This document shows, piece after piece, positions 10,428-20,400 of a stretch of 64,000 bases of DNA. The stretch spans positions 124,001-188,000 of the forward strand of contig JANWUR010000003.1 of the NCBI GenBank assembly GCA_024958655.1. The letters are read 5' to 3'. The notes below the pieces were generated by a model. The model was not told the DNA's origin and did not search any database. It was given only the letters and a program-made list of their open reading frames with translations. The translations under genes were made by a program, and so were the position numbers. The stretch's first letter is position 1. Each line of letters begins with the position of its first letter. The stretch comes from Cyanobium sp. FGCU6. Lineage in GTDB: Bacteria; Cyanobacteriota; Cyanobacteriia; PCC-6307; Cyanobiaceae.

Positions 10428-11855
10428 ATGGCCCTGGTCCTGCTGCCCGGTCTGAACAACCTGATCGAGGACATCAGCGATGAGAAGAAACTGCCGCCCC
10501 AGGTGGTGGAGGCAGCACTGCGCGAGGCGCTGCTGAAGGGCTACGAGCGCTACCGCCGTACCCTGTATCTGGGCATCTCGGAAGATCCGTTCGAGGAGGA
10601 CTACTTCTCCAACTTCGACGTGCAGCTCGATCTCGATGAGGAGGGCTACCGCGTGCTGGCCTCGAAGATCATCGTGGAGGAGGTGGAGAGCGACGACCAC
10701 CAGATCGCGATCGAGGACGTGCGCCAGGTGGCCGAGGATGCCCAGATCGGCGACACCGTGGTGCTCGACGTGACGCCGGAGAAGGACGACTTCGGCCGCA
10801 TGGCCGCCGCCACCACCAAGCAGGTGCTGGCCCAGAAGCTGCGCGACCAGCAGCGCCGCATGATTCAGGAGGAATTTGCCGATCTCGAGGATCCCGTCCT
10901 CACAGCCCGGGTGATCCGCTTTGAGCGCCAGAGCGTGATCATGGCGGTGAGCAGCGGCCTGGGCCGTCCCGAGGTGGAGGCCGAACTGCCCCGTCGCGAC
11001 CAGCTGCCCAACGACAACTACCGCGCCAATGCCACCTTCAAGGTGTTCCTCAAGGAGGTGAGCGAGGTGCCCCGCCGCGGCCCCCAGCTGTTCGTGAGCC
11101 GCGCCAACGCAGGGCTGGTGGTCTACCTGTTCGAGAACGAGGTGCCCGAGATCCAGGAGGGTTCGGTGCGGATCGTGGCGGTGGCCCGCGAGGCCAATCC
11201 CCCCTCCCGCGCCGTGGGGCCACGCACCAAGGTGGCCGTGGACTCGGTGGAGCGGGAAGTGGATCCGGTGGGGGCCTGCATCGGCGCCCGCGGGTCGCGC
11301 ATCCAGCAGGTGGTGAATGAGCTGCGGGGCGAGAAGATCGACGTGATCCGCTGGTCGCCCGATGCCGGCCAGTACATCGCCAACTCCCTCAGCCCCGCCC
11401 GGGTGGAGATGGTGCGCCTGGTCGATCCCGATGGCCACCATGCCCATGTGCTGGTGCCCCCGGATCAGCTGAGCCTGGCGATCGGCCGCGAAGGCCAGAA
11501 CGTGCGCCTGGCCGCCCGTCTCACCGGCTGGAAGATCGACATCAAGAACGCCAATGAATACGACCAGTCCTCCGAGGACGAGGTTGTGGCCGGCCTGATC
11601 GCCCAGCGCCAGGAGGAGGAGTCCCTCCAGGCCGAAGCAGAGGCCCGGCTTGCCGCCGAGCAGGCGGCCCGGGCGGAGGAAGATGCCCGCCTGCGGGAGC
11701 TCTATCCCCTTCCCGAGGACGAGGAGGAGGACTACGGCGAGGCGGAACCCGAAGGGGAAGAGGAGGCGGTGGCCGCCGCGGAGTCGGAGTCCGAGGGTGA
11801 GGGTGAGGGTGAGCTTGAAGCTGCTGTCACCCCCGACGAGGACGAGGCCCGGTGA
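10428..11855 (+). CDS. nusA: Transcription termination/antitermination factor NusA
   Basis: RNA polymerase-associated factor for pausing, termination and antitermination. The 475 residues show the N-terminal polymerase-binding domain (1 to about 125, LPPQVVEAALREALLKGYER), the S1 domain (about 135-200), KH1 (GACIGARGSRIQQVV) and KH2 (LAIGREGQNVRLAARLTGWKIDI). The tail from about residue 390 is a long Glu-rich low-complexity region ending in an alternating Glu/Gly-Ser stretch, which replaces the C-terminal acidic repeats of enterobacterial NusA. The stop overlaps the GTG start of rnpM (GTGA). Confidence 0.97.
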   Translation: MALVLLPGLNNLIEDISDEKKLPPQVVEAALREALLKGYERYRRTLYLGISEDPFEEDYFSNFDVQLDLDEEGYRVLASKIIVEEVESDDHQIAIEDVRQVAEDAQIGDTVVLDVTPEKDDFGRMAAATTKQVLAQKLRDQQRRMIQEEFADLEDPVLTARVIRFERQSVIMAVSSGLGRPEVEAELPRRDQLPNDNYRANATFKVFLKEVSEVPRRGPQLFVSRANAGLVVYLFENEVPEIQEGSVRIVAVAREANPPSRAVGPRTKVAVDSVEREVDPVGACIGARGSRIQQVVNELRGEKIDVIRWSPDAGQYIANSLSPARVEMVRLVDPDGHHAHVLVPPDQLSLAIGREGQNVRLAARLTGWKIDIKNANEYDQSSEDEVVAGLIAQRQEEESLQAEAEARLAAEQAARAEEDARLRELYPLPEDEEEDYGEAEPEGEEEAVAAAESESEGEGEGELEAAVTPDEDEAR

Positions 11856-12142
11856 ACGCTGAGCCCCGCCGGCCGGTACTGCGACGCTGCTGCGCCTGCC
11901 GCAGGCTCGCCGACCGCCGCGAGTTCTGGCGGGTGATCCGGCGGGCTGACGGAGACGGGCTGGCCCTCGACGATGGCATGGGCCGCTCGGCCTATCTCTG
12001 CCCCGATCCTGCCTGCCTGGAGGAGGCGAGGCGGCGCAAGCGTCTGCAGCGGGCGCTGCGCTGCCAGGTTGCGGATTCCATCATCAGCACCCTCGAGCAG
12101 CGGCTCGATGGCATCGCCCCAGCAGCCGCTGAGGCAAGATGA
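11852..12142 (+). CDS. rnpM: YlxR/RnpM family RNA-binding protein (DUF448)
   Basis: Small basic protein of the YlxR family, shown in Gram-positive bacteria to bind and modulate RNase P. The 96 residues hold the family pattern: RRCCACRRLADRREFWRVIRR near the N-terminus, then GRSAYLCPDPACLEEARRRKRL. It starts at a GTG overlapping the nusA stop by four bases, so translation is coupled. Its position between nusA and infB is the usual one for this family. Whether it acts on RNase P in cyanobacteria is not known to me. Confidence 0.92.
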   Translation: MNAEPRRPVLRRCCACRRLADRREFWRVIRRADGDGLALDDGMGRSAYLCPDPACLEEARRRKRLQRALRCQVADSIISTLEQRLDGIAPAAAEAR

Positions 12143-12301
12143 ACCATGGCCGCAGCGAGCCTGCGACCCGGTGTCAACCGACGTTCCCTCGACGTCCATC
12201 CGACGTCATCCAGACGTTCACCCGACCGGTGCACTGTCCGGTGGCCCTCACCCGGCCCCCGACCGGTGGCCCTAACGGGCCCCGATCCATTGGAGACCTG
12301 A

Positions 12302-15300
12302 ATGACCAGCAGCGGCAAAGTCAGAATTTATGAGCTGTCCCGGGACCTGGGCCTGGACAACAAGGACGTGCTCGACGCCGCCGAGAAGCTTTCGATCGCC
12401 GCCAAGAGCCACAGCAGCTCCATCAGCGACGATGAGGCCAGCCGCATCCGCTCCCTGATTCAGAGAGGCAACGGTCGCCCGGTCGCCCCTGCCGCCGCTC
12501 CCGGCAAGGCCATCCTGTCGGTCAAGAAGGCTGCCCCCGATGCGGTCGCACCAGCGGGTCGGGCGCCCGCAGCTCCGCTGCGGCCGGCCACTCCGGCTCC
12601 CGCACCGGCACGCCCCGGCGCCGCCACGCCGCCGCCGCCACGTCCGGTTGCCGCCACACCGGCCCGACCCGCTGCCCCGCCACCGGCCCCAGCTCGACAG
12701 GTCGCGGCTCCTGCCCGTCCAGCGGCCGCCAAGCCGGTACCCGCCCGACCGGCTGCCCCGGCACCCCGGCCTGACATGGCCGCTTCGGCCCCACCGGCCC
12801 GGCCGGCTGCCGGCACACCGGCGCGCCCGGCCGCGGCTCCGTCCCCCAGCCCGAACCGTCCCGTGGCGGCGGCTCCCGCTCCCGCTCCCGCACGGCCAGC
12901 CCCCCCCAGCCGTCCGACCCCCGGGGCTCCCGCCCCCCGTGCTCCCCAGCAGCCCGGCCGTCCCGGTGCTCCCGTGCGGCCGGGAGCAGGCACCCCCCCC
13001 AGCCGACCCGGTGCGCCGGTGCGTCAGGCGCCCGGACGGCCCCAACTGGTTGGCCGTCCCCAGCCCGGCCCACCTTCCGGTGGGGCCCCCAGGCCTGCGG
13101 CCCCTGCCACCTCACCCCGGCCGCAGCGTCCGGGCGCACCGGCCCCCGTGCGGCCCGCCGGCGGCGGTCGCCCGCCTGGTCCCGGCAGCCGTCCCGCCGG
13201 CGGCCGCCCTGGAGCGACCCCCCTGGAACTGGTGGGCAAGCCGATCCGACGCGACAGCGGCAGCTCCCAGGGCCCCGGCGCCGGTCCCAGTGCCCCCAGG
13301 GCTGGGGCGCCGACTCGCCCCGGAGGCATGCCCGCGGGCATGCGCAAGCCGATGGCGCCCGGCGAGCTGATGCAGCTCCAGAAACCCACAGGCCGCCCCA
13401 CGGCCGCGCCGCCACGGCGCACCACCGACCGCGGCGAGAGCGGCGAAGCAGGAACCAGGGAAACGCCCGATCTGGTGAGGCCCACGGCCACCGCCCCCAC
13501 GGCTCCGCGTCGCCCCGGGTTCCGCGCCCCCACCCCCGCCGGTGGAGCCGTGCGCGCCCGTCGTCCCGACTGGGACGACAGCGCCAAGCTCGAGGCGCTG
13601 CGCAGCCGTTCGCCGCAGAAACAGCGCCAGAAGGTGCACATCATCGGCGAGAACGATGACGCCCTCACCGCCGAAACCAGCGGCTATGCGGGCGAGCAGG
13701 AGGCGATGGTGCTGCAGGCCAGCCTTGCCCGGCCCAGCAAGCCCCGCACCCCCGCCGCCGCCGGCGGGGCCAAGCCCACGGTGGCGGTCCGCAAGCGCAA
13801 GAAGGAAACCACCCGTCAGCGTCAGCGCCGCCGGGCGATGGAACTGCGGGCGGCCCGCGAGGCCAAGGCCCAGCGGCCGGAGATGCTGATCGTGCCGGAG
13901 GGCAACCTCACGGTGCAGGAACTGGCCGACAGGCTCGGGGTGGAGAGCTCCGAGATCATCAAGAGCCTGTTCTTCAAAGGGATCAGCGCCACCGTCACCC
14001 AGACCCTCGACCTGCCCACCATCGAGACGGTGGCCGAGGAGTTCGGCGTGCCGGTGCTCGAGGACGACGTGCAGGCAGCCGCGGCCAAGACCGTGGAGAT
14101 GATCGAGGAGAGCGACCTCGCCCACCTGATCCGCCGTCCGCCCGTGGTCACCGTGATGGGCCACGTCGACCACGGCAAGACGAGCCTGCTCGACGCCATC
14201 CGCAAGACGCGGGTGGCGGCGGGGGAGGCCGGTGGCATCACCCAGCACATCGGTGCCTACCAGGTGGAAGTGCCCCATGGTGGTGCCACGGCGAAGATCA
14301 CCTTCCTCGACACCCCAGGCCACGAGGCGTTCACCGCCATGCGGGCCCGCGGCACCAAGGTCACCGACGTGGCGGTGCTGGTGGTGGCCGCCGACGACGG
14401 CGTCCGGCCGCAGACCCTCGAGGCGATCAGCCACGCCCGCGCCGCCGAGGTGCCGATCGTGGTGGCGATCAACAAGATCGACAAGGAAGGTGCCCAGCCC
14501 GACCGGGTGAAGCAGGAGCTCTCCGGCCTCGACCTGGTGGCCGAGGACTGGGGAGGCAGCACGGTGATGGTGCCGGTGAGCGCCATCAAGGGCGAGAACA
14601 TCGACCAGTTGCTGGAGATGATCCTGCTGGTCTCCGATGTGGAGGATCTGCAGGCCAACCCCGACCGGATGGCCAAGGGCACCGTGATCGAGGCCCACCT
14701 CGACAAGGCCAAGGGCCCCGTGGCCACGCTGCTGATCCAGAACGGCACCCTCAAGGCCGGCGACGTGGTGGCGGCGGGCCCGATCCTGGGCAAGGTGCGC
14801 GCCATGGTCGACGACACCGGCAAGCGGGTGAAGGCGGCCGGGCCGTCCTGTGCCGTTGAGGCCCTCGGCTTCAGCGAGGTGCCCACGGCCGGCGACGAAT
14901 TCGAGGTCTACGCCGACGAGAGGAGCGCCCGGGCCGTGGTGGGCGACCGCGCGACCGAAGCCCGGGCCACCCGCCTGGCCCAGCAGATGGCCTCCCGCCG
15001 GGTCTCCCTGGCGTCGATGTCCGGCCAGGCCAGCGAAGGCGAGCTGAAAGAGCTCAACCTCATCCTCAAGGCCGACGTTCAGGGCAGCGTCGAAGCGATC
15101 CTCGGATCCCTCGAGCAGCTGCCCCAGGAAGAGGTGCAGGTGCGGGTGCTGCTTTCGGCGCCGGGCGAGATCACCGAAACCGACGTCGACCTGGCAGCCG
15201 CCTCCGGCGCAGTGATCGTGGGCTTCAACACCTCGATGGCACCGGGCGCCAAACGGGCAGCCGACGCCACCGGCGTCGACGTGCGCGAATACGACGTGAT

Positions 15301-15661
15301 CTACAAGCTGCTCGAGGAGATCCAGCTGGCCATGGAGGGTCTGCTGGAACCCGAACTGGTGGAGGAGGCCCTCGGCGAGGCCGAGGTGCGGGCGGTGTTC
15401 ACCATCGGCAAGAGCGCCGTGGCGGGCTGCTACGTCACCAGCGGCAAGCTGCAGCGCAACTGCAAGGTGCGGGTCCACCGCGGCAGGGAGAAGGTGTACG
15501 AGGGCGACCTCGACTCCCTCCGCCGCGGCAAGGACGACGTCAAGGAGGTGGCCACCGGCTTCGAGTGCGGGATCGGCTGCGATCGCTTCACCGCCTGGCA
15601 GGACGGTGATCGCGTTGAGGCCTTCAAGTTCGTCACCCAGCGCCGCACCCTCAGCACCTGA
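12302..15661 (+). CDS. infB: Translation initiation factor IF-2
   Basis: GTPase that places initiator tRNA on the 30S subunit. The protein has 1119 residues, long for IF-2 because of a proline/alanine/arginine-rich linker at about 60-370. Residues 1-50 form the IF2 N-terminal module ([19 protein letters not shown]). A second IF2_N module lies at about 530-590 ([23 protein letters not shown]). The G domain has G1 GHVDHGKT near residue 620, the switch motif [20 protein letters not shown], and NKID. Domains II-IV follow to the end. The linker has no stop or frameshift despite its repetitive base composition. A 159-nt gap separates it from rnpM. Confidence 0.98.
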   Translation: MTSSGKVRIYELSRDLGLDNKDVLDAAEKLSIAAKSHSSSISDDEASRIRSLIQRGNGRPVAPAAAPGKAILSVKKAAPDAVAPAGRAPAAPLRPATPAPAPARPGAATPPPPRPVAATPARPAAPPPAPARQVAAPARPAAAKPVPARPAAPAPRPDMAASAPPARPAAGTPARPAAAPSPSPNRPVAAAPAPAPARPAPPSRPTPGAPAPRAPQQPGRPGAPVRPGAGTPPSRPGAPVRQAPGRPQLVGRPQPGPPSGGAPRPAAPATSPRPQRPGAPAPVRPAGGGRPPGPGSRPAGGRPGATPLELVGKPIRRDSGSSQGPGAGPSAPRAGAPTRPGGMPAGMRKPMAPGELMQLQKPTGRPTAAPPRRTTDRGESGEAGTRETPDLVRPTATAPTAPRRPGFRAPTPAGGAVRARRPDWDDSAKLEALRSRSPQKQRQKVHIIGENDDALTAETSGYAGEQEAMVLQASLARPSKPRTPAAAGGAKPTVAVRKRKKETTRQRQRRRAMELRAAREAKAQRPEMLIVPEGNLTVQELADRLGVESSEIIKSLFFKGISATVTQTLDLPTIETVAEEFGVPVLEDDVQAAAAKTVEMIEESDLAHLIRRPPVVTVMGHVDHGKTSLLDAIRKTRVAAGEAGGITQHIGAYQVEVPHGGATAKITFLDTPGHEAFTAMRARGTKVTDVAVLVVAADDGVRPQTLEAISHARAAEVPIVVAINKIDKEGAQPDRVKQELSGLDLVAEDWGGSTVMVPVSAIKGENIDQLLEMILLVSDVEDLQANPDRMAKGTVIEAHLDKAKGPVATLLIQNGTLKAGDVVAAGPILGKVRAMVDDTGKRVKAAGPSCAVEALGFSEVPTAGDEFEVYADERSARAVVGDRATEARATRLAQQMASRRVSLASMSGQASEGELKELNLILKADVQGSVEAILGSLEQLPQEEVQVRVLLSAPGEITETDVDLAAASGAVIVGFNTSMAPGAKRAADATGVDVREYDVIYKLLEEIQLAMEGLLEPELVEEALGEAEVRAVFTIGKSAVAGCYVTSGKLQRNCKVRVHRGREKVYEGDLDSLRRGKDDVKEVATGFECGIGCDRFTAWQDGDRVEAFKFVTQRRTLST

Positions 15662-15681
15662 CCCCCGCTCCATCCGCCCCC

Positions 15682-16476
15682 GTGAACCCCCGCAGCGAGC
15701 CCCTGCTCTGGCTGCAGTTGATCGGCCTTGGGGCTCTTCCCCTTCAGGCCCTGCTGCTGCTCCTGCTGCTGGCAGGCAGCGATCCGGGGCGGCTGCCTGG
15801 CCTGGAACGCCTGTTCACCTGGGCGATCGGAGCCCTGCTTCCCGCTCTGCTGCTGCTCCGGCGGCCGGCGGATCCGTTCTCCCTCCTGCTGGTGAGCACG
15901 CCCCTGCGCGCCCGCCGCGAGCTGCAGCGACGCCTCTCCACCCTTCAGGGGGCCCTGCCTCCCAAGGTGGGGCTGGCTGCTGGGATCGCCGGTGCCCTCC
16001 CGCTGCTGGTGTGGGTCGACGAACATGCGGCCCTGGCCGCCGCGCTCTCTCCCCTCGACGGCAGCCCCCGCCTGGTGGCCCTGCTGCTGGCCGCCCTGCT
16101 GCTGGCCATGGTGGTATGGCAGTGGCAACAGGCGATCCAATCCCTCTGGCTGCTCAGCCGCCCGGCTGCCGCCGTGGCCGCCGCCACCCCCATGCTCACC
16201 GCCGACATCGGTGACCAGCGGCTCTGCATCGGGCTGCCCTTGCTGCTTCCCGATCCCCTGAAACTGCCCGAACCGCCGGCGAAACCGCCACCGCCGGCAA
16301 CCCGACCCGAAGCCACCCCTGAGCCAGCGCAGGGGGCGGAACCGATCATCGAAGCGGTTGCCGCAGCAGAGCCAGGCGCAGAGCCTGACGAGGAGGTTGC
16401 TGAATCCGAAGCTGAGGTTGTAGCCGACCCTGAGGTTGCGGCAGAAGTTGAAAACGAATCCGAATCACCCTCCTGA
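15682..16476 (+). CDS. Low-complexity-tail membrane protein
   Basis: A 264-residue protein found behind infB, recognised only by its build. It has about four hydrophobic segments (near residues 8-32, 43-60, 104-120 and 134-150), then a soluble part and a Pro/Glu/Ala-rich acidic tail from about residue 195 to the end. The start is a GTG at 15682, 20 nt after the infB stop, so it is probably in the same transcript. A cyanobacterial group with this design is known only as low-complexity tail membrane proteins. No function can be given. Confidence 0.7.
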   Translation: MNPRSEPLLWLQLIGLGALPLQALLLLLLLAGSDPGRLPGLERLFTWAIGALLPALLLLRRPADPFSLLLVSTPLRARRELQRRLSTLQGALPPKVGLAAGIAGALPLLVWVDEHAALAAALSPLDGSPRLVALLLAALLLAMVVWQWQQAIQSLWLLSRPAAAVAAATPMLTADIGDQRLCIGLPLLLPDPLKLPEPPAKPPPPATRPEATPEPAQGAEPIIEAVAAAEPGAEPDEEVAESEAEVVADPEVAAEVENESESPS

Positions 16477-16490
16477 ACCGCTTGTTCAGG
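16472..16490. terminator. Short hairpin between convergent genes
   Basis: A perfect 7-bp inverted repeat (CCTGAAC, 5-nt loop, GTTCAGG) lies at the junction of the convergent membrane-protein gene and DUF3493 gene and overlaps both stop regions. It lacks a clear U-run, so it is at best a weak bidirectional terminator. Confidence 0.35.
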
Positions 16491-16770
16491 CCGTTGGCCG
16501 GTTGCGATCGACAACCAGCAGGGCCCCGAACAGGCCAAGCGCCCCCAGTTGAATCGCCAGATCCGCCAGGGGCACCTCACCACCGGCGGCAGAGCGCAGG
16601 GCCATCGCCGCCAGCCCCACGCCGGCCGAGGCCAGCAGGGCGAACCACAACCCCCTGCGCAGGCCCCGCCAGGGCGTGCGGGCCTCGGTGAGCAGCCGCT
16701 CCCTCAGGGCGGGATCCAACTGGCCGCGGGATGGGGATGCCATGGGCCAGGGGGGATCGTCGAACTGCAC
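16486..16770 (-). CDS. DUF3493 family small membrane protein
   Basis: A 94-residue protein of a family confined to cyanobacteria and plastid-bearing organisms. It has the family opening LDPALRERLLTEARTPWRGLRRGLW and two hydrophobic segments (about 42-60 and 70-88). The ATG at 16770 is used; a second ATG at 16743 would shorten it by nine residues and also fits. Function unknown. It runs away from tRNA-Thr, 20 nt from the tRNA 5' end. Confidence 0.8.
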   Translation of the reverse strand: MQFDDPPWPMASPSRGQLDPALRERLLTEARTPWRGLRRGLWFALLASAGVGLAAMALRSAAGGEVPLADLAIQLGALGLFGALLVVDRNRPTA

Positions 16771-16790
16771 GATGCTAAATTGCCCCCGTT

Positions 16791-16862
<72 letters not shown>

Positions 16863-16981
16863 TTGGCAACAATCCCACTCCCCATCGCATGATCAAAGCG
16901 TCGCTTGTTTAGCAAAGTGCCTGGAATCGTTGACTCCGAAGCGGAACTATGATGTTCCCTTCGGCATCGCCGCATACCCGC

Positions 16982-17575
16982 TCACAACCAGTGGTGGGGA
17001 TACGGCACCAGGGGGTTCCGCAGGCGATTGAACAGCACCGCCAGGCCCACGAGCAGCAGGGAACCGCTCAGGATCGGCACCAGCACGAAACCCAGCCTGG
17101 CCTTCAGCAACACGCCGAGCAGGGCCACCGCACCGGCGGGGGGGTGCAGGCAGCGCAACTTCTGGCCCAGGGCGATGCTCAGCCCCACCGCCAGACCCAT
17201 CACCCAGGGAGATGCACCCAGAGTGCCCACACACCCCGCGCTGACCAGGGCCGCCAATGTGTTGCCCAGCACAATGTTGCGGGGCTGAGCCAGGGGGCTG
17301 GTGGGGTGTCCGAACAGCAGCACGGTGGACGCGCCGAAGGGCGCCACCACCAGGGGGTAATGGCTCCAGGTGCTGATCAGTCCCAGGGCCGTGATCGCCA
17401 GCAGACCGCCCAGCCAGGCCCCGAGAACCTCATGGGGCTCGAAGCGGGGCTGATAGGCCCGCCCCCTGGCACGCTCAACCTGAAGACGTCGCCACAGCAT
17501 CGGCTTTTGGTAGCGATACGAACCATTCAAGCCAGGGAACTGGGCCGGCGGCGGCTGTCGGTCGGCGGCCACCAT
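16982..17575 (-). CDS. HPP family integral membrane protein
   Basis: The 197-residue protein has an N-terminal soluble part of about 50 residues and four hydrophobic segments. The family motif HPP is in CLHPPAGAVALLG, and the preceding APFGASTVLLFG and HPTSPLAQPRN blocks are also typical. Some HPP proteins from plants and cyanobacteria have been described as nitrite transporters of plastid or cell membrane; this role for the present gene is inference. Its start overlaps the stop of the upstream secreted-protein gene by one base (TGATG), so the two are co-translated. Confidence 0.88.
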   Translation of the reverse strand: MVAADRQPPPAQFPGLNGSYRYQKPMLWRRLQVERARGRAYQPRFEPHEVLGAWLGGLLAITALGLISTWSHYPLVVAPFGASTVLLFGHPTSPLAQPRNIVLGNTLAALVSAGCVGTLGASPWVMGLAVGLSIALGQKLRCLHPPAGAVALLGVLLKARLGFVLVPILSGSLLLVGLAVLFNRLRNPLVPYPHHWL

Positions 17576-17982
17576 CAGGCCGCCGCTTCACAGGCGAAGT
17601 CCTGCACGTCGCCGCGGCTGCGCCGCAACCGGAAGCGGGGGTGGGTCGGATCCTCCAGGCTCCACCACCACTTTCCATCGGTGAAGCTGGCGGTACCGGC
17701 ATTGTTGGTGCGGGGCAGCTGCAGGTTCAGGTCGCGCCAGTGCAGCACCACGAAGCCCCCCACGGGAACAGGGCCTGTGGTGGGGTCGGTTATGCCCGGC
17801 TCGTCCATCGGACCCGGAAACAGCAGGGCGCTGAGGGGATCGCCATCGCAGTGGAAGGCCTCGGCCGATGCGGTGGTATCAGCTCGGAGCGGCGCGGGCC
17901 AGGAGACCAGGAAGAACAGCAGGCCGACGGCCAGCAGCGCGGCCCGTTGGATCCTGCGCCAGGCTGGGGGTTGAGGGGCCAT
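17575..17982 (-). CDS. Predicted secreted protein, unknown function
   Basis: A 135-residue protein with an N-terminal signal peptide: basic start (PAWRRIQR), hydrophobic core AALLAVGLLFFLV, and a likely cut after LRA. The mature part is rich in Trp (GKWWWSLEDP) and Gly/Pro, with two cysteines (FHCDGD and DFACEA) that could form a disulfide. No family is recognised. It is the first gene of a two-gene unit with the HPP gene (TGATG overlap) and its start region faces the divergent DCC gene. Confidence 0.68.
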   Translation of the reverse strand: MAPQPPAWRRIQRAALLAVGLLFFLVSWPAPLRADTTASAEAFHCDGDPLSALLFPGPMDEPGITDPTTGPVPVGGFVVLHWRDLNLQLPRTNNAGTASFTDGKWWWSLEDPTHPRFRLRRSRGDVQDFACEAAA

Positions 17983-17995
17983 GGCAGCCGGAAGC

Positions 17996-18439
17996 ATGAA
18001 ACGTGAGTCTGCTGACGCGCGGGCCTGGCCTGCGGCCGGAGGGCCGATGCTGGTATTCGACGGAGGCTGCCCGTTCTGCCGCCGGTTCGCTGAGCTCAGC
18101 GAACTGCGCAGCGGCATCCCCGGGCTGACGATCCGCGATGGCCGCGCCGATGGGGCCCTGCGGCACGCCCTGAGCCAGAGGGGGTTTCAGCTGCGCAACG
18201 GCGCGATGGTGATCGAGGGGGAGCAGGTTCTGCATGGGTCCGAGGCCATCGCCTGGCTGTGCGAACGCATGACCCCCAGTGCGGCGCTGCTGGCGTTGCT
18301 GGCTCCGCTGATGGCGGATGGGCAACGTGCCCGGACGCTCTACCCCCTGCTGTTGCTGGCACGGCGGCTTGCCCTGGGTCTGCGCGGCCTGCCGCTGGAT
18401 CCCGATGCGCCGGCGAAGGTGGCGGATGCCATCGGATGA
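17996..18439 (+). CDS. DCC family thiol-disulfide oxidoreductase-like protein (DUF393)
   Basis: The 147-residue protein carries the DUF393 signature: FDGGCPFCRRF near residue 20 with the redox CxxC pair in the D-G-x-C-P-x-C context, followed by the ALRHALSQRGFQL and GSEAIAWLCERM segments. Family members are thioredoxin-like, and their partners are not known. The ATG at 17996 is chosen because an upstream ATG at 17981 overlaps the divergent gene's start; an ATG at 18047 is also possible. Confidence 0.82.
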   Translation: MKRESADARAWPAAGGPMLVFDGGCPFCRRFAELSELRSGIPGLTIRDGRADGALRHALSQRGFQLRNGAMVIEGEQVLHGSEAIAWLCERMTPSAALLALLAPLMADGQRARTLYPLLLLARRLALGLRGLPLDPDAPAKVADAIG

Positions 18440-18741
18440 CGCGGCCTCCCCCCGCTCACTGCCCCCTGCATGCGTGAAACGCCAGCAAAGGAGAGGTAGC
18501 GGTCACCACCGGCCAAGGTGGGCGTTTGTCGGCCGTTCCCGCTGCGGCCCTGCTTGGATGAGGGCTCCTGGAGATCCCCCGTCCGCCGCAGCCTCTGCGG
18601 CGGATTTTTCTTGGGCCGTCGTGCAGGTGGCAGGGAGAGAAGATCCTCACGATCAAGCGGTCCTGATCACCATCGTTGTTCTCACTTCCAAAAGGTGATG
18701 GCCAAAGATGTGAGCATCGTGCTCCCAGGGGACGGCAGCCG
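18440..18741. other. Intergenic region with a strong terminator; possible small RNA
   Basis: No protein gene is visible in these 302 bases. The only clear structure is the intrinsic terminator at 18583-18610. It lies about 145 nt beyond the DCC gene stop, so it may end that transcript or a separate small RNA starting near 18480. I recognise no known RNA family here. Confidence 0.4.
18583..18610 (+). terminator. Rho-independent terminator
   Basis: A 9-bp perfect stem (CCGCCGCAG, loop CCT, CTGCGGCGG) is followed by ATTTTTC. This is a textbook intrinsic terminator in the plus direction. Confidence 0.8.
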
Positions 18742-20259
18742 CTAGGAGGATGCCTCTGGAGGCCCATCAGATCTGCGCTCGAACAGACGATCGATCCCCG
18801 GTTGCAGGCTGGTCCGCAGCGCCACGAACACATGGTCGCCAGGCTCGAGGGCGGTGTCGCCTCGGGGCATCACCACCTGCTTTCCCCGCAGGACCAGGGC
18901 CACCAGCACGCCCTCCGGCAGGGCGAGATCGCGCAAGGGGCGGCCCACCACCCGGGCACCAGATTTCACGGTGTAATCCACAATCTCGCCATCGACCTGG
19001 CGCAGGGCATGGATCTCCACCGTGAGCGCCGGCGGAGGATCGGCCGGCCGCCCGAGGTGCAGCCAGCGCGCCACCAGCGGCAGCGACCAGCCCTGGCTGA
19101 TCACCGAGATCAGCACCACGAAGAACACGGCATTGAAGATCAGGTGGCTCTGAGGAACACCCGCCATCAGCGGGAACGTGGCCAGGGTGATCGGCACGGC
19201 GCCCTTGAGGCCCACCCAGGAGAGGAAGGCGAGCTCCCGGCGCCGGAAGCGGAACGGCCACGCCGAGAGGGCAACGGCGATCGGCCGCGCCACCAGAATC
19301 AGCACCAACGCAATCCCCAGCCCCTGCCAGGCCACGGCCAGCAGCCGGCTGGGGAAGCTGAGCAGCCCCAGCATCACGAACAGCACGATCTGGCCCAGCC
19401 AGGCAATGGCATCGTGAAAGGAGAAGATCCCCCGCCGGAACACGATCGAGCTGCTGCCCAGCACGATGCCGGCGATGTAGATGGCCAGGAAGCCGCTGCC
19501 CCCCAGCACCGCCGCCAGCCCGAACGCCACCAGGCCGAAGGCCAGGGCCAGCAGGGGATAGAGCCCCGGCACGTCGAGGTTGATGCGGTTGATCGCGGCT
19601 GTGGCCAGCCGCCCGATGCCGAGGCCCACCAGGGTGCCACCGCCGAACTGGGCCATGAACAGCAGCAGCAGCGATACCGCTGAATCGCTGCTGCCGGTGA
19701 TGACACCGATCAGGCCGAGGGTGAGGAAGATCGCCATCGGATCGTTGGAGCCGCTCTCCACCTCGAGGGTGGCGGTAAGGCGCCCGGGCAGTTTCAGACC
19801 GCTGGAGCGCAGCACCGAGAACACGGCGGCGGCATCGGTGGAACCCACGATGCTTCCCAGCAGCAGCCCCTGCAGCAGCGGGAGGTTCAGGAGCCAGGCA
19901 GCCGCCAGCCCGGTGAGCAGCGAGGTGAGCAGCACGCCCACCGTGGAGAGGGCCAGCGCCGGCCGCCACACCCGTCGCACCGAGGTCAGGGAGGTGCGCA
20001 GGCCACCGTCGAAAAGGATCAGGGCCAGGGCCACGCTGCCGATGCTGCTGGCCAGGTCGTAGTTCTCGAAGGGGATGCGGCCGATGCCTTCCGATCCCGC
20101 CAGCATCCCCACCGCAAGAAACAGCACCAGCACCGGCACGCCGAGCCGCGCCGAGAACTTGCTGGAGGCGATGCCCAGCAGCAGCAACACCCCCACCAGC
20201 AGCAGGGCAGTATTGATCGCCACGATGAGCTGAGCGAATGGCCCCGAGCAGGATGGCAA
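18742..20259 (-). CDS. CvrA/NhaP2-type potassium/proton antiporter
   Basis: Monovalent cation:proton antiporter of the CPA1 family in the cytoplasmic membrane. The 505 residues hold about 12 membrane segments in the first 395, with ALILFDGGLRTSL, GSIVGSTDAAAVFSVL and LEVESGSNDPMAIFLTLG (the ion-binding ND pair) plus WVGLKGAVPITLATFPL. The C-terminal cytosolic TrkA-C domain (about 410-490, VVGRPLRDLALPEGVLV, LEPGDHVFVAL) marks it as the CvrA/NhaP2 type, which is gated by nucleotides or volume in other bacteria. The start at 20259 gives a slightly odd N-terminus (MPSCSGP); the hydrophobic part begins right after it. Confidence 0.9.
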   Translation of the reverse strand: MPSCSGPFAQLIVAINTALLLVGVLLLLGIASSKFSARLGVPVLVLFLAVGMLAGSEGIGRIPFENYDLASSIGSVALALILFDGGLRTSLTSVRRVWRPALALSTVGVLLTSLLTGLAAAWLLNLPLLQGLLLGSIVGSTDAAAVFSVLRSSGLKLPGRLTATLEVESGSNDPMAIFLTLGLIGVITGSSDSAVSLLLLFMAQFGGGTLVGLGIGRLATAAINRINLDVPGLYPLLALAFGLVAFGLAAVLGGSGFLAIYIAGIVLGSSSIVFRRGIFSFHDAIAWLGQIVLFVMLGLLSFPSRLLAVAWQGLGIALVLILVARPIAVALSAWPFRFRRRELAFLSWVGLKGAVPITLATFPLMAGVPQSHLIFNAVFFVVLISVISQGWSLPLVARWLHLGRPADPPPALTVEIHALRQVDGEIVDYTVKSGARVVGRPLRDLALPEGVLVALVLRGKQVVMPRGDTALEPGDHVFVALRTSLQPGIDRLFERRSDGPPEASS

Positions 20260-20400
20260 AGCTGCAGCTCCGTCAGGGCCTTGCCTGCGATGACGTCAGC
20301 CTGTAACCAATGGCACATCATGTCGCTGCATCCAGATGAATGCAGCACGGAGAGGGTTTTTAGGTTGCAGAACCAGCCCAGGCTTTCACTCCGCTTGCCG

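Noticed and set aside
12460-13415. Repeat array in the infB linker region as a DNA-level repeat
   Set aside because: The Pro/Ala/Arg-rich codons produce similar short strings, but there is no regular unit; it is the disordered IF-2 linker.
13112-15673. A very long open frame antisense to infB (about 850 codons)
   Set aside because: It is rich in His, Gly and Ala, has no motif, and mirrors the codon bias of infB; an artefact of high GC.
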